50,605 nt of DNA from Modestobacter caceresii (GTDB lineage: Bacteria; Actinomycetota; Actinomycetes; Mycobacteriales; Geodermatophilaceae), in NCBI RefSeq assembly GCF_000761485.1, contig NZ_JPMX01000012.1:1-50605 (forward strand), in the 5' to 3' direction. Below the pieces are notes generated by a model. It was not told the origin of the DNA, did no database searches, and was given only the letters and a program-made list of their open reading frames with translations. Shown here in pieces: positions 15,301 to 23,538 of this stretch. Numbering within the stretch: the first letter of the stretch is position 1; every line of letters starts with the position of its first letter. Made by a program: the position numbers and the translations under genes.

Positions 15301-16352
15301 ACGATCCGGCGGCCGGTGTGCGCCTGGAAGACCTTGTGCTGGTCTGCGGCCGACAGCCGCGAGTAGAGCGGCAGGACGTCGATGGGCGTGCCGTTGCGCT
15401 CCGTCGTCCCACCCAGCGCCTCGGCGGTGTCCCGGATCTCGCGCTCACCGGCCAGGAAGACCAGCACGTCGCCCGGCCCCTCGGCGACCAGCTCGGCGCA
15501 GGCGTCGACGATCGCCGAGACCTGGTCCCGGTCCGGGTCGGCCTCGGGGTCGTCGGGGTCGATCACCGGCCGGTAGCGCACCTCGACCGGGTACGTCCGC
15601 CCGCTGACCTCGACGACGGGGACCTGCGCGCCGTCGGTCGAGAAGTGCTTGGCGATCCGGTCGACGTCGATGGTCGCCGAGGTGATGACCAGCTTCAGGT
15701 CCGGACGGCGGGGCAGCAGCCTGGCCAGGTAGCCCAGCAGGAAGTCGATGTTGAGGCTCCGCTCGTGGGCCTCGTCGATGATGATCGTGTCGTACTGGCG
15801 CAGCATCCGGTCGCGCTGCACCTCGGCCAGCAGGACGCCGTCGGTCATCAGCTTGACCAGCGTCTTGTCCCCGACCTCGTCGGTGAACCGGACCTTCCAG
15901 CCGACGGTCTCGCCCAGCGGGGAGCCGATCTCCTCGGCGATCCGCTCGGCCACCGTGCGGGCGGCCAGCCGCCGCGGCTGGGTGTGCCCGATCCGGCCGC
16001 GCACCCCGCGGCCCAGCTCGAGCAGGATCTTCGGCAGCTGGGTGGTCTTGCCCGAGCCGGTCTCGCCGGCCACCACGACCACCTGGGCGTCGCGCAGCGC
16101 GGCGGCGATGTCCTCGCGGCGCTGGCTGACCGGCAGCTCCTCCGGGTAGCTGACCACCGGGACGGCGGCGCGACGGCGGGCGATGCGCTCCTCGGCGGCG
16201 GCGACGTCCGCGGCGATCTGCTCGTGCTGGCGGGCGCGGGCGGCCGGGTCCTTGGTGCGCCGGATGCCGTCGAGCCGTCGGCGGAGCCGGTGCTCGTCGG
16301 CGAGGGTGAGTGCGGACAGCCGGGACCGGAGGTCGTCGTGCGGGGTGGTCAC
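12396..16352 (-). CDS. hrpA: DEAH-box ATP-dependent RNA helicase
   Basis: A 1318-residue protein matching HrpA length (about 1300). I chose GTG 16352, where MTTPHDDLRSRL begins; the upstream frame is noise. Walker A GETGSGKT is at 96-103 and DEAH at 193-196. SATID is motif III, and QRSGRCGR is motif VI. The long C-terminal DUF3418-type region is present, with VPLGVLDTLA and LLQMASLDLG upstream. HrpA-type helicases remodel mRNA and ribosome-bound RNA in the cytosol. The gene stands alone. It diverges from the MarR gene over an operator-rich gap. Confidence 0.96.
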   Translation of the reverse strand: MTTPHDDLRSRLSALTLADEHRLRRRLDGIRRTKDPAARARQHEQIAADVAAAEERIARRRAAVPVVSYPEELPVSQRREDIAAALRDAQVVVVAGETGSGKTTQLPKILLELGRGVRGRIGHTQPRRLAARTVAERIAEEIGSPLGETVGWKVRFTDEVGDKTLVKLMTDGVLLAEVQRDRMLRQYDTIIIDEAHERSLNIDFLLGYLARLLPRRPDLKLVITSATIDVDRIAKHFSTDGAQVPVVEVSGRTYPVEVRYRPVIDPDDPEADPDRDQVSAIVDACAELVAEGPGDVLVFLAGEREIRDTAEALGGTTERNGTPIDVLPLYSRLSAADQHKVFQAHTGRRIVLATNVAETSLTVPGIKYVVDPGTARISRYSHRTKVQRLPIESVSQASARQRSGRCGRTSEGIAIRLYTEDDFDARPEYTDPEILRTNLASVLLQMASLDLGDIADFPFIDPPDRRAVADGLALLQELGALDGDGKLTETGRALAALPLDPRIARMVVEADRRGVLEEVLVIAAGLTVQDVRERPAEHQQAADELHKRFADENSDFLALLNLWSYLAERAEVLSGNQFRRTVKKEFLHYLRIREWQDLHGQLRSTARRLGMTTGSLAPAPDERGVTASLLAGLLSQVGMQAEPVKDRSGKPGRPGREYLGTRNTRFVIAPGTPLAKKPPRWVVAAELVETSRLFARTVARVEPEVVERLADHLVNRQHSEPRWDAKRGSVVATERVTLYGLPLVVGRRVQYGSIDPVVSRELFIRHALVQGEWTTHHRFWAANQAAIERVAELEERARRRDIRVDDETVFELYDARVPADVVSTRHFDRWWKEARRTQPDLLTFTPEMLTNAAAAGQVQAEDYPDEVRLTQGLTLPLSYAFAPGAAEDGVTVDVPLGVLDTLAATSGESLAFTVPGQRAELVTELLRSLPKQLRRGLVPIPDRVREVLPHIDPTEPLLPALERELRRATSVVIPPDAWQPAEVPAHLRATFRVLDDQQRPLAQGKDLTALRAEVAPHARASLARAASTYERTGQTSWTFGDLPATVEVQRGGHVVTAYPALVDEGATVGVRVVATQAEAIRLGWRGARRLLVLVAGAPVKQVVKGLGPRSRLALQFNPDGEIPDLVADCVDAAADELIAAGGGPPRTEAAFTALVASAREQLLPLTSDAVRRVEAVLTQAREVAIAIGAAPGRRVPEAAIADLRAQMGGLLHRGFVATAGRRRLPDLVRYLTAMAHRLEKLPANAARDELWTAQVAAVTAEYAQLRAAAPPTGAPDDPVTRVRWMIEELRVGLFAQTVGTPRPISEQRVYKAIDAISA

Positions 16353-16450
16353 GGGGTGCTCGCAGTTCCTTGGAGAGGGGGGACGACCACCCAGGGTCTC
16401 ACCTCCCCGGCCATGGTCGCAGGCGTCACACTCCGTGCAGCGTGCAACTG

Positions 16451-16486
16451 GTTGCGTGTATCGCGCAACGGATTGTACGGTGCAAC
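16451..16486 (+). promoter_or_regulatory. MarR-type operator and promoter
   Basis: GTTGCG-TGTATCG-CGCAAC (16451-16469) and TTGTAC-G-GTGCAA (16473-16485) are tandem inverted repeats. TGCAACTGGTTGCG at 16443-16456 is a third, overlapping one. A -35-like TTGCGT (16452-16457) and -10-like TACGGT (16476-16481), 18 bp apart, lie inside them, so a bound repressor would block transcription. Confidence 0.6.
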
Positions 16487-16543
16487 GGTTCCTCCGGCGC
16501 ACCGTCGCGCTGGGCAGACGCACCGCGATCCCCCGGAGCAGTG

Positions 16544-17062
16544 ATGACCGACCTCGCCCGCCACCCGGAACAGAGGGTGGCCCTCGGCGACGAGCTCGGC
16601 CGCCTGATGCGGGTGATGCACGCGCTCAAAGCCCTGGCCACCGACGACTCCGGCCCCGACGCCCGGGAGCGGGCGGCGCACGTGCTGCTGTTCCCACTGA
16701 CCCGCTCGGGCCCGCTCCGGCAGGGCGCGCTCGCCGAGATGGTGCACGCCGACCCCTCGACGGTCAGCCGGCACGTCACCCTGCTCGTCGACCAGGGGCT
16801 GGTGCGCCGGGTCGCCGACGAGCGGGACGGCCGGGCCAGCCGGCTCATCGTGACCCCCGCCGGCGAGGCCGCTCTGGAGCGGCTGCGTGAGGAGCGCAAC
16901 GCCCACCTGGCGCAGGCCACCGCCGGCTGGACCCCGGCCGAGCTCGACTCCTTCACCACCGCGCTGCAGCGGTTCGTCCAGGACCTCACCGACCACCTCC
17001 CGACCCCCGGCGCCCCTGCTGGCAGCGCCGGGGACGACCGCGAGGAGAAGAAGGACCGATGA
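16544..17062 (+). CDS. MarR-family transcriptional regulator
   Basis: A 172-residue winged-helix dimer. ATG 16544 has GGAG 6 nt upstream. The DNA-binding core reads LRQGALAEMVHADPSTVSRHV, followed by LLVDQGLVRRVADERDGRASRLIVT, with the wing motif DERDGRA typical of MarR. Helices at both ends form the dimer interface. Its stop codon overlaps the start of the DHA2 efflux pump (ATGA), a standard repressor-pump arrangement. It most likely represses the operon from the TTGC/GCAA repeats at 16443-16486 and is released by a pump substrate. The ligand is unknown. Confidence 0.93.
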   Translation: MTDLARHPEQRVALGDELGRLMRVMHALKALATDDSGPDARERAAHVLLFPLTRSGPLRQGALAEMVHADPSTVSRHVTLLVDQGLVRRVADERDGRASRLIVTPAGEAALERLREERNAHLAQATAGWTPAELDSFTTALQRFVQDLTDHLPTPGAPAGSAGDDREEKKDR

Positions 17063-18939
17063 CCCAGACCAGCGACCGCGCGACCGGGGCCGACCGCCGG
17101 ACCGCCCGCGCCGCCGCGGCGGCGCCCGACGCCTCCGGGGTGTTCACCCACCGCCAGATCATGACGATCCTGGGCGGCCTCCTGCTCGGCATGTTCCTCG
17201 CCGCGCTGGACCAGACCGTGGTGTCCACGGCGATCCGCACGATCGCCGACGACCTGAACGGCTACGACCTGCAGGCGTGGGCGACCACGGCGTTCCTGAT
17301 CACCTCGACGATCACCACGCCGCTCTACGGCAAGTTGAGCGACATGTACGGCCGCCGGCCGTTCTACCTGTTCGCGATCGCCGTCTTCGTCATCGGCTCG
17401 ATGCTCTGCGGTCTGGCCGACACGATGTACCAGCTGGCCGTCTACCGGGCGATCCAGGGCATCGGCGCCGGTGGGCTGATGTCCCTGGCGCTGGCGATCA
17501 TCGCCGACATCGTGCCGCCGCGGGAGCGCTCGAAGTACCAGGGGTACTTCATGGCCGTCTTCGGCACCTCCAGCGTGCTCGGCCCGGTCATCGGCGGCTT
17601 CTTCGCCGGCCAGTCCGCGATCCTGGGCATCACCGGCTGGCGGTGGATCTTCTACGTCAACGTGCCGCTGGGCATCCTCGCGTTCGCCGTCGTCTTCAAG
17701 GTGCTGCACCTGCCGCACACCAAGCGCGAGCACCGCATCGACTTCCCCGGCGCCCTGGCCCTGATCACCTTCCTGGTGCCGCTGCTGATCGTCGCCGAGC
17801 AGGGCCGCACCTGGGGCTGGGACAGCACCGGCGCGCTGGTCTGCTATGCCCTCTCCGCCGTCGGCTTCGTGCTCTTCGTGCTCGCCGAACGGGTCTACGA
17901 GGACGACGCGCTGCTGCCCTTGCGGATGTTCGCCAACCGGACGTTCGCGGTGACCAGCCTCAGCAGCATCGTGCTGGGCGCCGGCATGTTCGGCGGCATC
18001 CTGCTGCTGCCCCAGTACCTGCAGATCGTGCTCGGCTCCAGCCCCACCCAGGCCGGGCTGCAGATGATCCCGCTGGTCCTGGGGATCATGGCCGGCTCGA
18101 TCATCGCCGGTCAGGTCATCGCCCGGACCAGCGTGTACAAGCCGTTCCCCCTGGTCGGCGTGGTCTTCATCGTCACCGCACTGGTGTCGCTGTCCGTCAT
18201 CGTCGACGCGGACACCTCGGTGTGGGCGATGTTCCCCTTCATGACGCTGATGGGGCTGGGCCTGGGCTTCAACTTCCAGCCGGTCATCCTGGCGGTGCAG
18301 AACGCGGTCAGCCCGCGGGAGATCGGCGTCGCCACCTCGTCGGTGACGTTCTTCCGACAGATGGGCGGCACCCTGGGGACGGCGGTCTTCCTCTCCGTGC
18401 TGTTCACCCGGCTGCCCACCGACATCGGCAACGAGGTCTCCGCCGCCGCTGCCGCCGACCCGGCACTGGCCCCGCAGCTGCAGGCGGCAGCCGGGAACGC
18501 GACCGACCTGTCGGACACCTCCTTCATCCAGGAGCTGCCCAGCGCCGTCGCCCTGCCGTTCAAGGCCGGTTTCGCCGACTCGATCGACATGGTGTTCCTG
18601 ATCGCCGCCGGCGTGGTCGCGCTGGGCTTCTTCGTGCTGCTCTTCCTGCCCCAGCTGGAGCTGCGGACCCAGTCCGGCATCCAGGCCCAGCAGGCCGGCG
18701 CCCGCGAGGTCACCGACGACCCGAACACGGCAGCGGCGCACGCGGCCGGTGTCGCGGCGCCGACGTCGGTCGAGCCGCCGGTCGACGACGCTGACCGCAC
18801 CGACCGGCGCCTGGACGACGACCGGGTCGGTGCACCGACGTCCGGCGGGGGCCGGCACGAGGCGGCGCCGGACCAGCCGACCGGGCTGGACAGCGTCCCG
18901 GCCGACCACCTGCCCGACGGGGCGCGCGACCAGCGCTGA
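17059..18939 (+). CDS. DHA2-family drug efflux transporter (EmrB/QacA type)
   Basis: A 626-residue protein with about 14 membrane segments. The motif A loop GKLSDMYGRRPFYL follows TM2, and LAALDQTVVSTAIRTIADDL near the N-terminus is the DHA2 hallmark. RAIQGIGAGGLMSLALAI and GPVIGGFFAGQ are also typical. A long hydrophilic C-terminal tail of about 95 residues is rich in Asp, Ala and Arg and is not part of the transport fold. Members export lipophilic drugs by proton antiport. It is translationally coupled to the MarR gene. Its stop lies in a hairpin shared with the convergent SMR gene. Confidence 0.95.
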   Translation: MTQTSDRATGADRRTARAAAAAPDASGVFTHRQIMTILGGLLLGMFLAALDQTVVSTAIRTIADDLNGYDLQAWATTAFLITSTITTPLYGKLSDMYGRRPFYLFAIAVFVIGSMLCGLADTMYQLAVYRAIQGIGAGGLMSLALAIIADIVPPRERSKYQGYFMAVFGTSSVLGPVIGGFFAGQSAILGITGWRWIFYVNVPLGILAFAVVFKVLHLPHTKREHRIDFPGALALITFLVPLLIVAEQGRTWGWDSTGALVCYALSAVGFVLFVLAERVYEDDALLPLRMFANRTFAVTSLSSIVLGAGMFGGILLLPQYLQIVLGSSPTQAGLQMIPLVLGIMAGSIIAGQVIARTSVYKPFPLVGVVFIVTALVSLSVIVDADTSVWAMFPFMTLMGLGLGFNFQPVILAVQNAVSPREIGVATSSVTFFRQMGGTLGTAVFLSVLFTRLPTDIGNEVSAAAAADPALAPQLQAAAGNATDLSDTSFIQELPSAVALPFKAGFADSIDMVFLIAAGVVALGFFVLLFLPQLELRTQSGIQAQQAGAREVTDDPNTAAAHAAGVAAPTSVEPPVDDADRTDRRLDDDRVGAPTSGGGRHEAAPDQPTGLDSVPADHLPDGARDQR

Positions 18940-18955
18940 CCGCTCCTCGCGGTCA
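18937..18955. terminator. Hairpin containing both convergent stop codons
   Basis: TGACCGC-TCCTC-GCGGTCA has a 7-bp perfect stem. It begins with the DHA2 pump's TGA and ends with the complement of the SMR gene's TGA, so both genes end in one structure. Confidence 0.5.
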
Positions 18956-19267
18956 GTGGGTGAGTTTGAGCCCGACGACGCAGCCGACGATCCCGGCCAG
19001 CAGCAGCACGCGGACGACGGAGACCGGCTCCTCCCCCGACCACATCGCCCAGCCGGCGGTCAGCGCCGCACCGATGCCGACCCAGACGGCGTACGCGGTG
19101 CCGATGGGCAGGCCGCGCATCGCGTAGGCCAGCCCGGCCATGCTCGCGGCGAGGCCGACGGCGAAGACGACGGTCGGCGTCAGCCGGGTGAACCCCTCCG
19201 ACCGGCCGAGGGCGGTGGCCCAGACGGCCTCGAGCACGCCGGAGACGACGAGGACGAGCCAGTACAC
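18953..19267 (-). CDS. Small multidrug resistance (SMR) transporter
   Basis: A 104-residue protein with four membrane segments. GTG 19267 is the start because AGGAGG lies 6 nt upstream; the ATG at 19285 is weaker. The conserved glutamate is E13 in VVSGVLEAVWATALG. The SMR signature GLPIGTAYAVWVGIGAALT is present. The length is exactly that of EmrE/SugE-type pumps, which antiport protons against cationic compounds or guanidinium as dimers. I cannot tell drug export from guanidinium export. Its leader carries competing hairpins (see 19323-19373). Confidence 0.93.
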   Translation of the reverse strand: MYWLVLVVSGVLEAVWATALGRSEGFTRLTPTVVFAVGLAASMAGLAYAMRGLPIGTAYAVWVGIGAALTAGWAMWSGEEPVSVVRVLLLAGIVGCVVGLKLTH

Positions 19268-19322
19268 CGGGGCCTCCTGGTACACCGTCTTGTCGCTGTC
19301 CGGGTACGGCGTGCTCGTCCGG

Positions 19323-19373
19323 GAGCCCGGTGCCGGGCTCGTCCCCAGCCTGACACGGCCGGGGACGGGCTCG
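19323..19373 (-). promoter_or_regulatory. Structured leader between adh and the SMR gene
   Basis: GAGCCCGG-TG-CCGGGCTC (19323-19340) is a perfect inverted repeat. CGTCCCC and GGGGACG (19340-19367 area) form a second. In the minus-strand RNA two GAGCCC words compete for one GGGCTC, so mutually exclusive folds are possible. It may be the adh terminator, an attenuator of the SMR gene, or both. Confidence 0.4.
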
Positions 19374-20549
19374 TCAGCCGCCGGGGGTGAAGACGGCCCG
19401 CACGCAGCCGTCCTCCTTGTCCTTGAACATCTGGTAGCCGCGGGGCGCCTCGCTCAGCGGCAGCACGTGGGTGGCCAGGTGCTCGGTGGTCAGCTCGCCC
19501 CGCTCCATCCGCTCGAGCAGCTCGGGGATGTAGCGCTGGGCGTGCACCTGTGCCCCGCGGAGGGTGATGCCCTTGTTCATCAACGCCCCCAGCGGGAACT
19601 TGTCCACCATCGCGGCGAAGACCCCGAGGGTGAAGATGCTCCCGCCCTTGCGGCAGGCCATGACCGCCTCACGGAGGGCGGTGGGCCGGTCGGTCTGCAG
19701 CCGCAGCTGCTGCTTGACCTGGTCGTAGACGCCCGCGGCGCCGGAGCTGTGCGCCTCCATGCCGACCGCCTCGATGCAGACGTCGGGCCCGCGGCCACCG
19801 GTCCGCTCGCGCAGCTCGGCGAGGACGTCGGTGCTCGAGTAGTCGATGGTCTCCGCGCCCACGTGCTCGCGGACCTGCTGCAACCGCTCGGCGAAGCGGT
19901 CGACGACGACCACCTGCTCCGCGCCGAGCAGCATCGCGGCCCGGGCCGCCATCTGGCCGACGCCGCCGGCGCCCCACACGGCCACGACGTCGCCGGGCTC
20001 CGTGCCGGCCAGGTCGGCGCCCATCCAGCCGGTCGAGGCCGCGTCGGAGGCGAACAGCGCCCGGGTGTCGGAGATGCCCTCGGGGACGACGAAGGTGCCG
20101 ACGTCGGCGTAGGGCACGCGGATGTACTCCGCGTGGCTGCCGGCGTAGCCGCCCATGGCGTGGGAGTAGCCGAGGCAGCCGCCGGGGCTCTGCCCCCACA
20201 GGCCCTCGGTGATCCCGGGGTTCGCGTTGCCGTTGTCGCAGAGGGAGTACTGCTCCTGCTCGCAGTACCAGCAGTTCCCGCAGGCGGCGAACGGAGCGCC
20301 GACCACGCGGTCGCCGACCTTGCGGTGCCGCACCGCTGACCCGACCTCGACGATCTCGCCGATGAACTCGTGGCCCAGCACGTCGCCGGCCCGCATGAAG
20401 GGGATGTAGCCGCCCAGCAGGTGCAGGTCCGACCCGCAGGTGACCGACTGCGTGACCTTCAGGATCACGTCGTGGTCGTTGAGCAGCTGTGGCTCGGGCA
20501 CCTCCTCGACGGAGACCTCGTTCACGCCGGTCCAGGTCGCGGCCTTCAC
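19374..20549 (-). CDS. Zinc-dependent alcohol dehydrogenase, formaldehyde-dehydrogenase-like
   Basis: A 391-residue medium-chain dehydrogenase. GTG 20549 has GAAGGAGGG upstream. Catalytic zinc ligands are C38 and the H60-E61 pair, with D170 in FASDAASTGW. The structural zinc uses C90, C93, C96 and C104. The NAD-binding motif GAGGVG is at 193-198. The long insertion and ASTGW region fit glutathione-independent formaldehyde dehydrogenase-like enzymes, but the true substrate is not known. It follows the 156-residue gene with a 4-bp GTGA overlap, so they form an operon. Confidence 0.92.
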   Translation of the reverse strand: MKAATWTGVNEVSVEEVPEPQLLNDHDVILKVTQSVTCGSDLHLLGGYIPFMRAGDVLGHEFIGEIVEVGSAVRHRKVGDRVVGAPFAACGNCWYCEQEQYSLCDNGNANPGITEGLWGQSPGGCLGYSHAMGGYAGSHAEYIRVPYADVGTFVVPEGISDTRALFASDAASTGWMGADLAGTEPGDVVAVWGAGGVGQMAARAAMLLGAEQVVVVDRFAERLQQVREHVGAETIDYSSTDVLAELRERTGGRGPDVCIEAVGMEAHSSGAAGVYDQVKQQLRLQTDRPTALREAVMACRKGGSIFTLGVFAAMVDKFPLGALMNKGITLRGAQVHAQRYIPELLERMERGELTTEHLATHVLPLSEAPRGYQMFKDKEDGCVRAVFTPGG

Positions 20550-21016
20550 AGCACGCCCTCCTTCGGTGCTCGCTCGACCATCCCGTCGAGGGCCTCCCCC
20601 TGCGGGGTCTGCTTGCGGTGACCGTGCGGCTGCGGCTCGTTCCGCAGCACCTCACCGGTCTCGATCCGCTGCTTGGCCTCGCGCAGCGCCGACCGCAGCT
20701 CGCCGAGGTCGTCCTCGCCGACGGGTTCGCGGAAACGGGCGGCCAGCTCGGCCCCGCGGTCTCCCGGGGCCGGGGTCACCCGGATCTCCACCCGATCGCC
20801 GAACCTGGTCAGGGGCGCCGGGGTGGCCGAGCGCAGCTGGTCGGGATCGGTCAGCACGGTGACCGCCCGCCAGCGCCGGGCGGCGGTCTGCGGGTCGTCG
20901 GTGGCGGAGGCCTGACCGACCCCGGGGAGCCGGACGTGCTGGAGCTGCTTCAGCGCGCCGCTGCCGGCCTCGGAGGCCAGCCCGGCCGCCCGGGCCAGGA
21001 TGTCTGAAAGGGGCAT
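20546..21016 (-). CDS. Conserved hypothetical protein, SRPBCC-associated type
   Basis: A 156-residue soluble protein beginning MPLSDILARAAGLASEAGSG. The central strand-rich part reads RWRAVTVLTDPDQLRSATPA, followed by GDRVEIRVTPAPGDRGAELAARF. The C-terminal helix LGELRSALREAKQRIETGEV precedes an RNEPQPHGHRKQTPQGEALD tail. This pattern resembles the region following START/SRPBCC-like proteins in actinobacteria, but without the full ligand-binding fold. It is translationally coupled to the alcohol dehydrogenase and is probably its partner or a membrane-stress protein. No catalytic residue can be named. Confidence 0.75.
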   Translation of the reverse strand: MPLSDILARAAGLASEAGSGALKQLQHVRLPGVGQASATDDPQTAARRWRAVTVLTDPDQLRSATPAPLTRFGDRVEIRVTPAPGDRGAELAARFREPVGEDDLGELRSALREAKQRIETGEVLRNEPQPHGHRKQTPQGEALDGMVERAPKEGVL

Positions 21017-21189
21017 GGCGCGCGGGTACCCGGCTGCGCGGGGCGGCCAACCACGGACAGTGCGACACGCTGCACGGGGACCACCCGAGGCTGGTCACCG
21101 AGCACCGTCTGCGTCCAGCGGTGCGCGCTTAACCTGGACGGGGGTCGACCATCCGCCCCGCCGACACCGCCGTCGTCAAGGAGCCCCCC

Positions 21190-22983
21190 GTGCGCTCGTC
21201 GCTCGTCCTGTCCCCCCGCGACCTCGAGTTCCTGCTGCACGAATGGCTGCAGGTCGAAACGCTGACCAAGCGGGAGCGGTTCGCCGAGCACTCGCGGGAG
21301 ACGTTCGACGCCGTCCTGGAGCTGGCCGAACAGATCGCCACCGAGCAGTTCGCCCCGCACAACCGCAAGGCCGACGAGAACGAGCCGCACGTCGTCGACG
21401 GCAAGGTCGTGCTGATCCCGGAGGTGGCGGCGGCGCTGCGGGTCTTCGCCGAGGCGGGGATGACCGCCGCCGCGCTGCCCGAGGAGCTCGGTGGGCTCCA
21501 GTTGCCGGCGGTGGTGAACCAGGCGGTGCACGTGTGGTTCCAGGCCGCCAACATCGGCACCTCGGCCTATCCGTTCCTGACGATGGCCAACGCGAACCTG
21601 CTGGTCGCCCACGCCACCCCGGAGCAGGTGCAGACCTACGTGCCGCCGATGGCCGAGGGGCGCTGGTTCGGCACGATGGCGCTGTCGGAGCCGCAGGCCG
21701 GGTCGTCGCTCGCCGACATCACCACCCGCGCCGAGCCCCAGGACGACGGCAGCTACCGGCTGACCGGCAACAAGATGTGGATCTCGGCCGGGGACCACGA
21801 GCTGACCGAGAACATCGTCCACCTGGTGCTGGCCAAGGTGCCCGGGGGCCCGGCCGGGGTGAAGGGCATCTCACTGTTCATCGTGCCCAAGTTCCTGGTC
21901 GGCGAGGACGGGTCGCTCGGCGAGCGGAACGACGTCGTGCTGGCCGGCCTGAACCACAAGATGGGCTACCGCGGGACGACGAACACCCTGCTGAACTTCG
22001 GCGAGGGCGTGCACACCCCCGGCGGGCAGCCCGGCGCCGTCGGCTTCCTGGTCGGCGAGCAGCACCGCGGACTGACCTACATGTTCCACATGATGAACGA
22101 GGCGCGGATCGGCGTCGGGATGGGCGCCACCGGGCTGGGCTACACCGGGTACCTGCACGCCGTCGACTACGCCCGCGACCGCACCCAGGGCCGGCCGCTG
22201 TCCGGCAAGGACCCGGCGACGCCGCCGGTGCCGATCATCGAGCACCCGGACGTGCGGCGGATGCTGCTGGCCGGCAAGTCCTACGTCGAGGGCGGGCTGG
22301 CGCTGGGCCTGTACTGCGCGCGACTGGTCGACGAGGAGCGCACCGCCGAGGGCGAGGCCGACCGGCAGCGGGCGCACCTGCTGCTGGAGATGCTGACCCC
22401 GATCGCCAAGAGCTGGCCCTCGCAGTGGTGCCTGGCCGCCGACGACCTGGCCATCCAGGTGCACGGCGGCTATGGGTACACCCGCGACTACCCGGTCGAG
22501 CAGTTCTACCGGGACAACCGGCTCAACCCGATCCACGAGGGCACCCACGGCGTCCAGGCGCTTGACCTGCTGGGCCGCAAGGTCGTCATGTCCGGCGGGG
22601 CGGGCCTGAGCCTGCTGGGCGAGACGATCACGGCGACCACCGCCCGGGCGGCCGGCACGCAGTGGGCCGACCTGGGCGAGCAGCTCGACGGCCTGGTGCA
22701 GCAGCTCGGCGCGGTCACCGCGACGCTGTGGGGCCAAGGCGACCCGCAGGTGGCGCTGGCCAACGCCAGCGTCTACCTGGAGGCGGCCGGCCACGTCGTC
22801 GTCGGCTGGCTGTGGCTGGAGCAGGCCCTGGCCACCGAGGGCCGGGACGGCGACTTCTACACCGGCAAGCGCCAGGCCGCGCGCTACTTCCAGCACTGGG
22901 AGCTGCCCAAGGTCGGCCCGCAGCTGGCCCTGCTGGCCTCGCTGGACACCACGGTCCTGGAGATGCGCAGCGACTGGTTCTGA
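21190..22983 (+). CDS. Acyl-CoA dehydrogenase (long form)
   Basis: A 597-residue flavoprotein. GTG 21190 has AAGGAG 6 nt upstream. The middle domain carries GTMALSEPQAGSSLADITTR and TGNKMWISAGDHE, the standard FAD-contacting loops. The glutamate in NPIHEGTHGVQALDLLGRK fits the catalytic position of the long AidB-like/ACAD forms. The extra C-terminal domain (about 470-597) fits the PF12806-type C-terminal extension. It should oxidise an acyl-CoA at the alpha-beta position. The chain length is unknown. A hairpin at 22992-23021 terminates it. Confidence 0.94.
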   Translation: MRSSLVLSPRDLEFLLHEWLQVETLTKRERFAEHSRETFDAVLELAEQIATEQFAPHNRKADENEPHVVDGKVVLIPEVAAALRVFAEAGMTAAALPEELGGLQLPAVVNQAVHVWFQAANIGTSAYPFLTMANANLLVAHATPEQVQTYVPPMAEGRWFGTMALSEPQAGSSLADITTRAEPQDDGSYRLTGNKMWISAGDHELTENIVHLVLAKVPGGPAGVKGISLFIVPKFLVGEDGSLGERNDVVLAGLNHKMGYRGTTNTLLNFGEGVHTPGGQPGAVGFLVGEQHRGLTYMFHMMNEARIGVGMGATGLGYTGYLHAVDYARDRTQGRPLSGKDPATPPVPIIEHPDVRRMLLAGKSYVEGGLALGLYCARLVDEERTAEGEADRQRAHLLLEMLTPIAKSWPSQWCLAADDLAIQVHGGYGYTRDYPVEQFYRDNRLNPIHEGTHGVQALDLLGRKVVMSGGAGLSLLGETITATTARAAGTQWADLGEQLDGLVQQLGAVTATLWGQGDPQVALANASVYLEAAGHVVVGWLWLEQALATEGRDGDFYTGKRQAARYFQHWELPKVGPQLALLASLDTTVLEMRSDWF

Positions 22984-22991
22984 ACGCGACG

Positions 22992-23021
22992 ACGGCGGCC
23001 CTCCGGGAGGAGGACCGCCGT
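22992..23021. terminator. Bidirectional terminator hairpin
   Basis: ACGGCGG (22992-22998) pairs with CCGCCGT (23015-23021), with CCTCC/GGGAGG extending the stem internally. It lies between the acyl-CoA dehydrogenase and the convergent small membrane gene. Confidence 0.6.
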
Positions 23022-23059
23022 GGTGGGACAGTCCAGCGGCGCCGGTGGGCGCCGGGAGG

Positions 23060-23239
23060 TCAGGAGGCGGCGTTCGCGGGGACCGGCGAGCGGTTCTCCG
23101 CGGCAGCGTGCCGTGCGCGCGGCCGCGATGCTGCGCGCTTCTCCGCCTCGTACCGCGCGGTGGACTGCGTGCCCATCGCGATGACCAGGGCCGTCAGGAC
23201 CAGGAACCCGATCAGGGTCAGCGCCGGCCAGAACACCAT
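23060..23239 (-). CDS. Single-span membrane miniprotein
   Basis: A 59-residue protein. ATG 23239 has GGAG 8 nt upstream. It has one N-terminal membrane span, MVFWPALTLIGFLVLTALVI, then AMGTQSTARYEAEKRAA and a short basic, Ala-rich cytosolic or external tail. The first 34 residues closely match the N-terminus of the larger protein at 29886-30773 (WP, GF.VL.ALV.A, STA.YE.E). No wider family is recognised. It lies alone between a terminator and the YihY/BrkB gene. Confidence 0.75.
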   Translation of the reverse strand: MVFWPALTLIGFLVLTALVIAMGTQSTARYEAEKRAASRPRARHAAAENRSPVPANAAS

Positions 23240-23538
23240 CTGTCGCTCTCCATGCTTCTCTTCGAGACTCGCCAGGACGGGCCCGACGACTTCCGTCCGG
23301 CGTCCACTGCCCGGTCCGGCGCGCGGCGAACCCCTGGGTACGCGGAATTCACCCAAAAGAGCTGTGACGCTCCTCGCAACCCCCGTGGGGCGCAGGGCCA
23401 GGCACGTCGGGGGGACCCGGCCCGCGCGCCACCCGGGAACCGCCCGGTGTCGGATTCTCCCCCGCTGGAGGCTTGCCAGGGGTCGGGCCGGGGCACCCAC
23501 CGCTCGACAATGACGGCGCCACACCCCGGAGGCCACGA

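Noticed and set aside
19268..19373. Guanidine-II (mini-ykkC) riboswitch
   Set aside because: Two ACGA words occur, but the flanking stems do not close on an ACGR tetraloop. It was kept only as an uncharacterised structured leader.
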